NCBI RefSeq assembly: GCF_000308535.1
Contig: NZ_BAFW01000027.1
Coordinates: 1 to 54,383 of the forward strand
DNA from: Nocardia cerradoensis NBRC 101014
GTDB lineage: Bacteria > Actinomycetota > Actinomycetes > Mycobacteriales > Mycobacteriaceae
Direction of reading: 5' to 3'
DNA length: 54,383 bases
Shown here one piece after another: positions 12,001 to 18,900 of the stretch. The translations under genes and the position numbers were made by a program. Below the pieces are notes generated by a model. The model worked only from the letters and a program-made list of their open reading frames with translations, did not search any database and had not been told where the DNA came from. Numbering within the stretch: position 1 is the first letter of the stretch; every line of letters starts with the position of its first letter.

Positions 12001-12288
12001 GTGCTCACGCAGGATCGGTTGCGGCGCATCTACACCAGCGCCATGCGTTCGGTTCAGCTGACCCGCGGATTCGTGCCGCAGGTGTTCGACGGCACCGTGC
12101 ACTACTTCCGCGCCGCCGCGGACGAGCGCCGGACCCACGACGTCATCGCCGGATGGCGTCCGTACGCCGGCGATGTCGTGGACCACCCGGTCCCGACCCG
12201 CCACGAGCTGATGACTCAGCCCGAGGCGCTCGCGGTGATCGGTCCGGTGTTGCAGGAGCTGTTGCGCGACCGCGACCGAGCGGAGTGA
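1..12288 (+). CDS. Nonribosomal peptide synthetase NRPS1 (5' partial, apparently active, TE-terminated)
   Basis: Multimodular NRPS whose reading frame is open from base 1, so the start lies upstream. With residue 1 at base 4, the order is: end of an A domain (GKLDRKAL, about 1-70); PCP (Ser110); C (HHIAGDG, H294-H295); A (YTSGSSGLPKG from 778, Lys1121 in the A10 motif); PCP (Ser1174); C (H1368-H1369); A (motif from 1856); PCP (GGDS, Ser2260); epimerase (HHYVIDG from 2449); C (HHILLDG from 2941); A (from 3403); PCP (Ser3782); thioesterase (GWSLGG Ser3921, candidate Asp3948 and His4067). The hand-read pocket code of the third A domain, DFWNVGMVHK, matches the known threonine code, and the following E domain predicts D-(allo-)Thr. 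The second A domain reads DALFVGAIA (hydrophobic, not assigned). The fourth reads DIWHFAWVV, which shares some serine-code positions but is uncertain. The product would be a peptide released by the TE. No MbtH gene is visible in the window. Confidence 0.97.
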   Translation, partial: VVAPGPAGEQLVGYAVAAPNATLDSAALRDAVADRLPSYMVPSAVLVLDALPLNTSGKLDRKALPAPVFETHEYTAPATPIEETVAAVFAEVLGIERVGRDDDFFALGGNSLSATRVAARLGAALDTQVPVRLVFETGTVAGLAARVEAQAPAAGRPALVAGPRPARIPLSPAQQRMWFLNQFDTASPAYNITAAVRLTGALDIDALNAAVADLVARHEILRTWYPQDAEGPVQRIRSAAEATPELRAVAVDATELADSIGAVVARGFDVAAEVPVRVALFALGADEYALVLVVHHIAGDGWSMGPLTRDLMAAYAARSNGDEPGWAPLPLQYADYALWQRELLGDETDDDSLAAEQIAFWKSALAGLPEESTLPADRPRPATQSFRAGTVDAVVDADVHAGLKALARNGNASVFVVVHTALAVLLSRLSGNSDVAIGTPVAGRGAAELDDVVGMFVNTVVLRTTTAATEPFTALLARQRDTDLAAFAHADLPFERLVEALDPVRSTGRSPLFQVALSFENLPSGSFELPGLRATALESDTGVERFDVTVTVTETDSGLAVRFTYARDLFDEATIRAFAERFGRVLSAVAADPAIDVADLPLLSAAETERLTRVAGPAVTTSGTLPDLMAAAAAAAPEAIALRGGGRSMTYAELDARSSRLARELIGRGIGPGDRVALGIPRSIESVLAVWAVAKAGAAFVPIDPNYPAERIERMVTDSEVRLGLVVGAVRDRFPATVEWLLLDHPAFGLELERRSGAPVSDAERIHPLRPADVAYMIYTSGSSGLPKGVLITHAGIAGYLAEQRDRFGVTPQSRTLHFASPSFDAAMLELLLALAGPATMVIAPTTVYGGAELAEFLRAERVTHAFVTAAAMASVDPTGLDELEVVVTGGESWAPELVRRWAVPVASGTRRFYNAYGPTEATIATNISDALRPGEPVTLGGPIRGITAWVLDERLRPVPAGVAGELYVAGAQLARGYHRRPGLTAERFVACPWLPGVRMYRTGDVVRWLSAPQDGGQAQYRVEYLGRNDFQVKVRGFRIELGEIDAVLTAHESVDFAVTVGRTAPSGATALVSYVLPAATGATAAFDRQVLDAHAREQLPAHMVPAMIIVLDRIPLTPVGKLDRAALPEPVFEATAFRAPVTATEQAVAAVYAEVLGVERVGLDDDFFALGGNSLSATRVVARLGAALDAEVPVRLVFEAATVERLAAQVETSAAAARPALTARSTAPAATGSQEPERIPLSPAQQRMWFLNQFDTESAAYNIPIAVRLIGRLDVPALRRAVGDVVARHEILRTYYPQTQDGPVQVVEPASQAAPQILPMRVAERDLAERIIDVIAVGFDVSAEVPLRVALFRLTDRTDEHVIVFVVHHIAGDGWSMGPLTRDVMAAYAARAQQLEPEWAPLPVQYADYSVWQRELLGAEDDPQSLAARQIDYWRNALADLPEESTLPADRPRPNAPSYLGAGIDFTVDADVRQGLVELARRANTTMFMVVHAALAVLLGRMSGSSDVAIGTPVAGRGQAALDDLIGMFVNTLVLRSELRPGESFLDLLARQRETDLAAFANADIPFERLVDALAPERSTVRSPLFQVSLAFQNLPSGSFELPGLRVEAVDFDVAIEKFDLSVTLFEAGDAAGDATLAGRITYARDLFDESTIREFAQRYHRVLREIAAAPDTAVADIELLTDAERDRVLGQWVSAGTDSGPETTLVEVFDAAAAAHADRTALIFGDERIGYAELSQRVNRLARTLIEAGAGPETLVAVALPRSADLVVALLAAIRAGAGYLPVDPTYPADRIAYMLDDARPICAVTTSDREIELRGVPTVVELDRLDLSAVSADPITPAERRGTPTPDSIAYVIYTSGSTGRPKGVQVPHRTVAKLFANTRDWFAFDETDVWTMFHSYAFDFSVWELWGPLLHGGALVVVDYHTSRSPEQFLELLRRERVTVLNQTPSAFYQLDAADQAAADSAAPLALRYVVYGGEALELRRLNGWYDRHGDAAPRLINMYGITETTVHVTYRALDAAAVAEADGSVIGRAIPGLRTYLLDNRLRPVPVGVPGEIYVAGTQLARGYLGQPALTAGRFVADPFGAPGTRLYRSGDLARWNADGDLEYLGRADDQVKVRGFRIELGEIEAAVLSRPGIAQAAVLVREDRPGDPRIVAYVVPEDPADRPSAGNVDDRWRAGVAESLPEYMVPSAFVVLDAIPLTANGKLDRRALPAPAFAVTASRTSLTALETRLAELFAQVLGVPEVGVDDSFFAVGGDSIMSIQLVSRAKAAGIVFTPRDVFEHRTVAGLARVAVADGLAEPEVLAELPGGGVGEIPLTPVLAAYLDSGVHNRFAQTMVLGLPEHIDESGLIATIAAVLDHHDVLRSRVRRTGEGWTFEALPTGSVDVRDLVTTVDVPAGVDAAELNRIASAAMDSALAALDPQAGRMLTFTWLRRPDGRDAVTVAAHHYVIDGVSWRILIPDLAVAWAQRSAGAPIELPPVGTSFRRWAHGLVTAAESDERVAETDYWRSVLATPDPLLGARALDPAVDTHRTVRRFETRVPVEVADAVLTRLPALYRGGVNDGLLAALALAVRTWRGRRGIDAPVTRVKLEGHGREETTVPGADLTRTIGWFTSIYPVSLDLTGIDVGAAFAGAAVTADLVKSVKEQLLAVPDRGIGYGLLRYLNPESAPAVAGELGQISFNYLGRVSAGGVPEGLPDLGWLPTAELGSVVADQDPDMPAAAVIDVNAIVNDGPDGPLMDVTFLYAADIVGEDAVRELAQDWVSALTALARHAQDPAAGGLTPSDVPLVRVGQAELDAWREARPGLSDVLPLSPLQEGLLFLTELQAADGVDDYVMQFALELSGDIDLDRLHRSAQAVLDRHANLRTAFVTTATGVPVQLVVDDVEVPWKVVTGVADDELTQVLAADRYRFDPAVAPLVRFTVYRTDSGATHLALTTHHILLDGWSMPLLMKDLLILYAVRGDSSMLPRVRPYRDYLAWLSRQDHDRALSEWAGALAGLEPSHLAPALAAPATPGDGIGTLTFDLSPEQTRALTTFAAKAGVTVNTVVQAAWGAVIAAHTDRDDVVFGAAVSGRPPQLDGIDDMIGLFVNTIPVRVRFDPRWSVRDALQRLQSEQAARLDQHHIGLAEIQGALGVEGLFDTMIAFESYPIDTEGLQEASTIDGMAVTGLQAVNFTHYPLTVLVNLDSQLRVKMLYRHDTVDAAAAAAVTDRLRMLIGEFVAAPRRGLPGIGLLLDAERTSLAARNDTAAPELLDDATLVSLFHAQCDRTPDAPAVTFGDRTLTYAELRSAATGLAGALVEAGAGPETRVAVAMRRSAALVVALYAVLESGAAYVPVDPDHPAERNDHVLRGSSPLCVLTTAADGFTTATGIPVVDVASLTAHAAQPLPRPRPDNAAYVIYTSGSTGRPKGVVITHRQVANQFRWAQARYPHGVGDTVLHKTPITFDISTWELFWPLQTGARIVVAEPDGHRDPQYLAEVIARESIGTVHFVPAMLDAFLELGRQPNSPLRLVFAAGEALTTGTAAAFHDALPAQLHNWYGPAEATVVTAARAGRTAVPIGDPVANTRVYVLDRQLRQVPAGAAGELYVAGVQLARGYHGAAALTAERFVADPFEPGGRLYRTGDIVRFGEAGLEYLGRADFQVKLRGQRIELGEIEAVLLDHDSVAHAAAAVVPDPDRLVAYVVPAAGRAVDPDELTAYARRRLPAYMVPAVLMPLAELPLNASGKLDRRALPIPALAARPYREPVTGLQQSVAAAFADVLDTDRVGLDDDFFALGGTSLNAGRVVHQLRRVTGAEIRVQWFFLDPTVAGISARIAESLEAGLEYDEQSDAALGLILPIRAAGDRRPLFCIHPMYGLSWCYAGLARYTDPEQPIFGVQAAALSEDSEPPRSLAEMADRYVREIVARQPEGPYRLLGWSLGGLLAHEVAVRLRAAGHEVDLLAMLDSDHGFDLGTFREAMQETLAELGIRDVDPERLDQLTEEDFVRLHDAIPADLVVLTQDRLRRIYTSAMRSVQLTRGFVPQVFDGTVHYFRAAADERRTHDVIAGWRPYAGDVVDHPVPTRHELMTQPEALAVIGPVLQELLRDRDRAE

Positions 12289-12304
12289 CCGGGCCCTGAC
12301 ACGA

Positions 12305-12340
12305 CGAAGGCCGCGTGGCGAATTCGCCACGCGGCCTTCG
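12305..12340. terminator. Bidirectional terminator-like 36-bp palindrome between NRPS1 and the small secreted protein
   Basis: A perfect 36-bp palindrome (arms begin CGAAGGCCGCGTGG) starts 17 bases after the NRPS1 stop and ends 24 bases from the stop of the convergent small gene. The symmetry and the convergent setting suit a bidirectional intrinsic terminator. There is no long U tract, which is usual in high-GC actinobacteria. Confidence 0.8.
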
Positions 12341-12363
12341 ACTGTCCGAGCTGCTACCGCATG

Positions 12364-12660
12364 TCAGCCGATCTGGATGCTGCCGCCGTTCGCGGCGCCG
12401 ACGGCACCCGCGGGCACCGTGCCGGTGACATCACCGGTGCAGTCGGCGTTGCTGAAGACGATGGCGTCGCGATCGGTGTAGTTGGCCACCGAGTTGGCCA
12501 TCAGCGGGCTGCCGTTCACCTGAATGCATCCCGACGGGTTGCCGATGATCCGGCTGTTGATGCCGAGCGAGCCGGTCGCCGCGTTCGCGGACGCGGGCGC
12601 GAGCACTGTGACCAGGCCGGCCAGCGCGGCAGCGCCGATAAAACCTGCAGTTCGCAACAT
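12364..12660 (-). CDS. Small secreted protein, function unknown
   Basis: A 98-residue protein. The ATG at 12660 was chosen because a GGAGGA ribosome site (12667-12672) lies six bases upstream and the encoded protein begins directly with a signal peptide: MLRT, a hydrophobic core, then a small-residue cleavage site ASANA near residue 27. The mature part is about 71 residues, rich in Gly, Asn, Ser and Ala, with two cysteines that could form one disulfide, and no membrane anchor. I do not recognise a characterised family. It lies between two giant NRPS genes, convergent to the first and divergent from the second. That placement is intriguing, but a role in the NRPS pathway is not shown. Confidence 0.8.
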   Translation of the reverse strand: MLRTAGFIGAAALAGLVTVLAPASANAATGSLGINSRIIGNPSGCIQVNGSPLMANSVANYTDRDAIVFSNADCTGDVTGTVPAGAVGAANGGSIQIG

Positions 12661-12711
12661 CGAAAGTCCTCCGTGTAGTTTTCTTCCCGACCCGTCATCC
12701 GTACAGGGGCG

Positions 12712-12741
12712 ATTCTGGCATGCCGGTCGCGCACCGGACAA
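12712..12741 (-). promoter_or_regulatory. Candidate promoter of the small secreted protein gene
   Basis: Read on the minus strand, TTGTCC (12736-12741) and CAGAAT (12712-12717) are separated by 18 bases and would give a transcript with a leader of about 45 bases. The match to -35/-10 consensus is moderate. It is the best pair seen in this interval. Confidence 0.4.
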
Positions 12742-12898
12742 CGTATGTCGCTTCGCCACAGTGGTTTATCCGGGTGGCCCGGTTTCACCCGCCGTTGCCG
12801 CCGATCTGCGACCATGCTGAGGGATCGGCGCCCGGGGTGCGTGGGGTCGGCCCATGCCCGACAATGAGCGGGCAACCGGCGGTAGGAGGTAGAGGCTC

Positions 12899-12952
12899 GT
12901 GGTTCGGCTGTTCGAGCGGCGGGAAGATGTTCGGCAGGAGACCACGGTATGA
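12899..12952 (+). other. Possible 17-codon leader ORF coupled to NRPS2
   Basis: An AGGAGG site (12884-12889) is followed nine bases later by GTG at 12899. The frame runs 17 codons (MVRLFERREDVRQETTV) and its TGA (12950-12952) overlaps the NRPS2 start codon as ATGA. This is a different frame from NRPS2. Its ribosome site is stronger than the one directly before the NRPS2 start. It could serve translational coupling of the giant gene, or be chance. The peptide has no recognisable attenuator codon run. Confidence 0.35.
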
Positions 12953-15900
12953 CTCACTCTGTCGGCATTCGCCGAGCACGGTCCCACAGATCGTTCGTGA
13001 GAACGCTGCCGCAACTGCTGACCGCCGCGGTGGAATCCGATCCGGACGCGATAGCCGTCGTCGTCGCGGACGGCACCGGCCCGGTCGCCGATCTCACCTA
13101 TGCCGAGCTGGACGCCGAGTCGGCGCCCTTGGCCCGGTTGCTGATCCAGCGCGGCATCGGCAGTGAGGATCGGGTGGCGGTGGCGGCCCCGCCCTCGCTG
13201 GAAGCGGTGATCGCGATCTGGGCGGTCGCGCAGACCGGCGCCGCCGTCGTACTCCTGGATCCCGCCGCGCCGCAGACGTGGACGAGCCGAATTCTCGCCG
13301 ACGCCCGTCCCGCGGTGGGGCTGACCATGACGGCCGATCTCGCGGAACTGCCGGCCGGGCCGGAATGGCTGTGTCTCGACAGCGCCGAACTGGGCGCCGC
13401 GCTGGACCGGTTGCCCGCCGATCCGGTGACCTATGCCCACCGGGTGCGCCCGCTGCGGGCCGAACATCCGGCGGCAGTGCTCTATCCGGTCGCCGAAGCG
13501 GACGCGGCCGTCGGCACCGTGATCACCCAGGCCGGGCTGTGCGCCGCCTGCGACGAGCGTCGCGAGCGACTGGGCGTCGACGCCGAATCGCGGGTACTGC
13601 ATCCGGCGGCATCGGCCTCGGCCCTCTCGTTGCTCGAGCTGCTGACCGCGATCCGGGGGATTGCGACGCTGGTCGTCGCCGCGCCCACGGTGGCCCCGGG
13701 CACGGACCTCACGGAACTGTCGGCCGCGGCGGAGGTCACCCACGCCGTTCTCACCCCGGAGACGCAGGCGGTCACGCCCGTCACCGTACTCGCGACCGCG
13801 GGTGTCGCACCGGGCATCAGTGAGCCGCTGCGGGGTATCGCCGCATGGGTGCTCGATGATCAGCTGCGGCCGGTGCCGGACGGCGTGGCGGGCGAGTTGT
13901 ACATCGGTGGTGACAGGTTGGCGCGGGGCTGTCACGGCCGTCCGGCGGCCACCGCTGCGGCTTTCGTCGCGAATCCGTTCGAGCCCGACGGTTCTCGCCT
14001 GTTCCGCACCGGAGAAGTGGTGCGGCGGACCGAGAGCGGACAACTCGAATTCCTGCCGAAACCCGGCACCGACGCGCGCGAGCATGCCGCCGAGCCATCC
14101 GCGTCGCAAACCGTAGCGTCCGTGCCGGAGTCCGTTGCTTCTGCGCCGATGCCTGCCGTGTCCGTGCCGCAGTCCGGTGCTTCTGCGCCGGTGCGTGCCG
14201 TGTCTGCGTCGGAGTCCGTTGTGTCCGTGCCGGAGTCCGCTGCTTCTGCACCCGAGTCCGCTGCGTCCGCGTGGGAGCGCTTTGTGCCCGCGCGGGAGCC
14301 CGCTGCGTCCGTGTCGGAGTCCGCTGCTTCTGCGCCCGAGTCCGCTGCGTCCACGCGGGAGCGCTTTGTGTCCGCGCCGAGGCTCTTTGCTTCCGCGCCG
14401 GAGCCTGCTGCTTCCGCGCCGGTGCTGCCGGCAGCCGGGCGGGTCGTCGCGCCGGAGCCGTCGGCGCGCCCGGTGTCATCGGCGCTGCCGGAGCCGCCTG
14501 TGCGCCCGGAGCCGTCGGCGCTGCCGGAGCCGCCTGCGCGCCCGGTGCCGTCCGCACTACCGGTGCCGTCCGCGCCCCCGGAATCGTCGGCACTGCCGGA
14601 GGCGCCTGTGCGCCCGCAGCCGTCAGCGCTACCGGTGCCGTCGGCGCTCCCGGTGTCGTCGGCACCCTCAGAGCCGCCTGCGCGCCCGGTGTCGTCGGCG
14701 CTACCGGAGCCCCCTGCGGGCCCGGTGCCGTCCGCACTGTCGGTTCCGCCGGCGCGTCCGGACCGTCTTCCGCTGTCGCCGCAGCAGTGGCACATCTGGT
14801 TTCACAATCAGTTCGACGCCGGCGACGGTCACACGACCGCACCCGTGGATGCGGTCGCCTCCGCGCTGCGGCTGTCCGGCCGTCTCGATGTGGACGCCAT
14901 GCGGGCGGCTCTGGCCGATGTGGCCGAGCGGCACGAAATCCTGCGGACCGTCTATCCACAGACCGACGGCGTACCCCACCAGGTCGTCCTGTCGCCGGAG
15001 GAGGCCGTGCGGGAGGTGGAGCCGGTCTCGATCGACGAGGCGGAACTCCCCGCCTGGCTGGCCGGCACCGTGGCCACCGCCTTCGATGTCGCGACCGAGG
15101 TGCCGGTGCGGTTCGCGCTGGCCGAACTGAACGACGCGGAGCACGTACTCGCGGTCGTCGTGCATCGCATCGCCGCCGACCACGAGTCGATGGCCGTGCT
15201 CCTGCGCGATCTGCTGATCGCCTTTCTCGCGCGGCGCAATCGCGCGGTTCCGTCGCGCCCGCCGCTGGCGCTGCACTATGCCGACCACACCCTGCTGCAT
15301 GCCCAACTCCTCGGCGATCGACGCGATCCCACGTCGCTCGCGGCCGGGGAGATCGAATACTGGCGGGAGGTGCTCGCCGGGATATCCGAGCCGCTGCCCC
15401 TGCCCGCGGATCGCCCGCGCCCGCCGGTGGCTTCCGGGCGCGGCGCGGAATATCCGTTCGCCATCGACGCCCGGCTCCGGGAGCGCATCGACGAGCTGGC
15501 GCTGACATCGGGCGTCGACCTCTTCACCGTGGTGCACGCGGCGTTGGCCGTTCTGCTCGCGCGGCTGTCGGGCCGGCGCGACATCGTGGTCGGCACTCCG
15601 GTTTCCGGCCGTCGCGAAGATGCCCTCGCCGCCCTGGTCGGACCGCTGGAAAATCTTGTCGCACTGCGGACGCCGGTGGACCCGGCGACGCCGTTCACCG
15701 AACTGCTGGCGACGGTGGCGCGGCGCGACCGGGACGCGTTCGAGCATGCCGTCCTGCCGTTCGAACTCCTGCTGGAAGGACTGAGCCCGCGGCGTTCGCG
15801 TGACCGTCACCCGCTGGTGCAGGTCCTGTTGTCGGTGCGTGAGCCGGATCGGATTCCGCTGTCGTTGCCGGGCCTGTCGCTCGCGCCGGTCGAGATCGAC

Positions 15901-18900
15901 TGCACCGCAACGCCGTTCGATCTGCACCTCACCGTGGTGCCGGTCCGTTCCGACGGCCGGGGGCAGGAGCTGTCCGCGCGATTCGGGTACGCGACCGATC
16001 TGTTCGACGAGCCGACGGTGGCCGGTCTGGCCGATCGTTTGCTGCGGTTGCTGACGGAGGTGACCGACGCTCCGGACCGCCCGATCGGCGACCTCGAGGG
16101 CCTCGCGCCCGACGAGCTGACCCGGATCATTCACGAATACAACGACAATCGGCACCCCATCGCGCCGGCGCTGCTGCCGGCCGGTTTCCGTCGAGCGGTG
16201 ACGCAGGTGCCCGACGCGGTGGCCGTCTCCTGTGCCGGCGCCGAACTCACCTACGCCCAATTGGACGCTCAGGTCAATCAGCTTGCCCGCCTGCTCATTT
16301 CCCGCGGGGTGCGTCCGGAGACGTCGGTCGGCCTGGCCGTTCGCCGGTCCCCGGATCTGCTCGTCGGCATGTACGCGATCCTGGCGGCCGGTGGCGTCTG
16401 TGTGCCGCTGGATCCCGACGATCCGGCCGATCGCACGGCACATATCGTCGATATCGCACGGCCCGTCTGCGTGGTGACCACCGTCGCCGACGTCATCACC
16501 GTGCCCGCGCGCATCCCCCTGCTGCGGTTGGACACGATGGATCTCGGCGGGTTCGATCCGAGCCCGATCAGGCCGCAGGAGTTGCTGTCGCCGTTGCTCC
16601 CCGAGCATCCGGCCTACGTCGTCTTCACCCCGGCCACGGCCGCCCGGCCGACGGGCGCCGTGCTGTCGCACGCCGCGCTCGACCAGCAGCTGGAGTGGAT
16701 GTCGGCGGCCTATCCACTGGGCAGCCGGGACGTCTATCTCCAGTGGACGGCGGTGACCGCGGATGTCGCGCTGTGGGGCTGCCTGCTGCCTCTGCGGGCC
16801 GGCGCCACGCTGGTGCTCGCCGCGCGCGGCAGCGAGCGCGATCCCCGCGTTCTCGCTGAAACTGTTGCCGCCCACAGTGTTACGGTCACCGACTTCTCCC
16901 CGTCGGCACTGTCGGAGTTCGCCGAGCACACCGCCGCGGGAAGCTGCCCCACGTTGCAGGACGTCTTCGTCATCGGCGACGAGTTGTACCCGGAAACCGT
17001 CGATGCGGTACACGCCGTCTGCGATGCCCGCGTGCACCATCTGTACGGGCCGCCCGAGGCCGCGATCTCGGTCACCTACTGGCCGGCCGACGGCGAGGAT
17101 CGGCCGGTCGTGCCGATCGGGTTGCCGCAGTGGAACGTTCGCGCCTATGTGCTCGACGACCGCCTGCGTCCCGTGCCGGAGGGAGAGCTGGGCGAACTGT
17201 ATGTCGCCGGCGAGCGGCTGGCTCGCGGGTACTTGCGCCGTCCCGGTGCGACCGCGGAACGTTTCGTGGCCGACCCGTTCGGCTCCGGTGAACGCATGTA
17301 CCGGACCGGCGATCGGGCGCGCTGGGATGCCCCGGAGGACACGCGGCCCGCACGCCTGGTTCGGGTGGGCGGCACGGATCATCGGATGGAATTCCGGCGG
17401 CGGCCGGGCGCGACCCGGGCCGCCGGGACGGCATCGTCCGAGCCGATGCGTGCCGAGCCCGAGTTCCGTGCGGCCGTCACTCCCACGGAGCAGGTCGTCG
17501 CGGACGCCTTCGGCGCGGAACTCGCCCGCGAGCGGGTGGGCGCGGACGACGACTTCTTCGCACTGGGCGGCGATTCCGCGCTCGCTCTCCGGGTGGTGAC
17601 CCGGCTGGACGCGGCGCTCGGCGAACGGGTGCCGCTGCGTTGGCTGTTCGAGAACCCCACCGTGGCGAGGCTCGCGGTCGTTCTCGACGCGGAGATCCAT
17701 GCCCGCCGCCGGCCCCGCCTCGGTTCGATCGAGCGTCCGCAGCGGCTGCCGCTCGCTCCGGCACAGCAGCGGATGTGGTTCCTCGAGCGTTTCGACCGTG
17801 GCGAGGCCGCCGCGCCGGAGTCGCGCCCGCGTGCCGAGGCCCACCACCTGAGCTTCGCGCTGCGGTTGACCGGCAGCCTGGACACCGAGGCGCTCGGTAT
17901 CGCGTTCGACGACGTTCTCGTCCGGCACGAGATCCTGCGCACGGTGTATCCGGACACCGCGGACGGACCGGTGCCGACGGTGCTTCCCGCCGATATCCGG
18001 CTGCGGCTGCGTTCCGAACGGCTGGACGCGGCCGATGTGCCGGAAGCCGTGAAGGCAACGGCGGCAACGCCGTTCGATCTCGCGACCGAGATCCCCCTGC
18101 GGGTGCGGTTGGTCGAGATCGCCGATCTCGCCCCGGGAGCGCGGCGGGAGTACGTCCTCATCGTGGTGGTCCACCACATCGCCGCCGATGCGTCCTCGAC
18201 GCGTCCGCTGGTGCGCGATGTGCTGGCCGCCTACGCCGCCCGTACTCGCGGCGCGGCGCCCGAGTGGGCGCCGCTGCCGGTGCAGTACGCCGATTACGTG
18301 CTCTGGCGCGACGGCGTACTCGGATCGGCGTCGCAGCCGGGTTCGGTCGCCCACCGCGAACTGTCGTACTGGCAGCGTGAACTACGCGGGCTGCCCGAGG
18401 TCCTGGCGTTGCCCACGGACCGTCCCCGTCCGCCGCTGGCGACGCGGGCCGGCGCCCGCGTCGAGGTGTGGATAGCGCCGCGGGTGCACGCCGGGCTGCT
18501 CGAGGTGGCACGCGCGCACCGCGCGACACTGGCCACGGTCGTCCATGCGGCCTTCGCCGTGCTGCTCGCCCGGCTGTCGGACAGCACCGACATCGCGGTC
18601 GGCACTCCCGTCGAGCGCCGCACGGAGACCGAACTCGACGATCTGATCGGCGTATTCACCGATACCGTGGTGGTCCGCACCCACGTCGATCCGCGGGCGC
18701 CGTTCACCGAGCTGCTGACGCGCCGGCGCGACGGCGACGCGCAGATCCACGCGCATGCCGAACTGCCGTTCGAAATCCTGATCGAGGCGTTGGCCGCGCC
18801 CCGGTCGACGGCGCATCATCCGCTCTTCCAGGTGGGCCTGTCGTTGCGCGACCGGGCCGCCGAATCGGCACTGCCGGAATGGGATCTGCCCGGTCTGAGC

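Noticed and set aside
14110..14766. CRISPR-like array
   Set aside because: Units are contiguous 21- and 36-bp coding repeats with no unique spacers and no cas genes.
13817..15508. Minus-strand repetitive protein opposite the NRPS2 minisatellites
   Set aside because: The repeat lengths are multiples of three, so every frame across them is repetitive. The + strand frame is continuous with NRPS domains on both sides.
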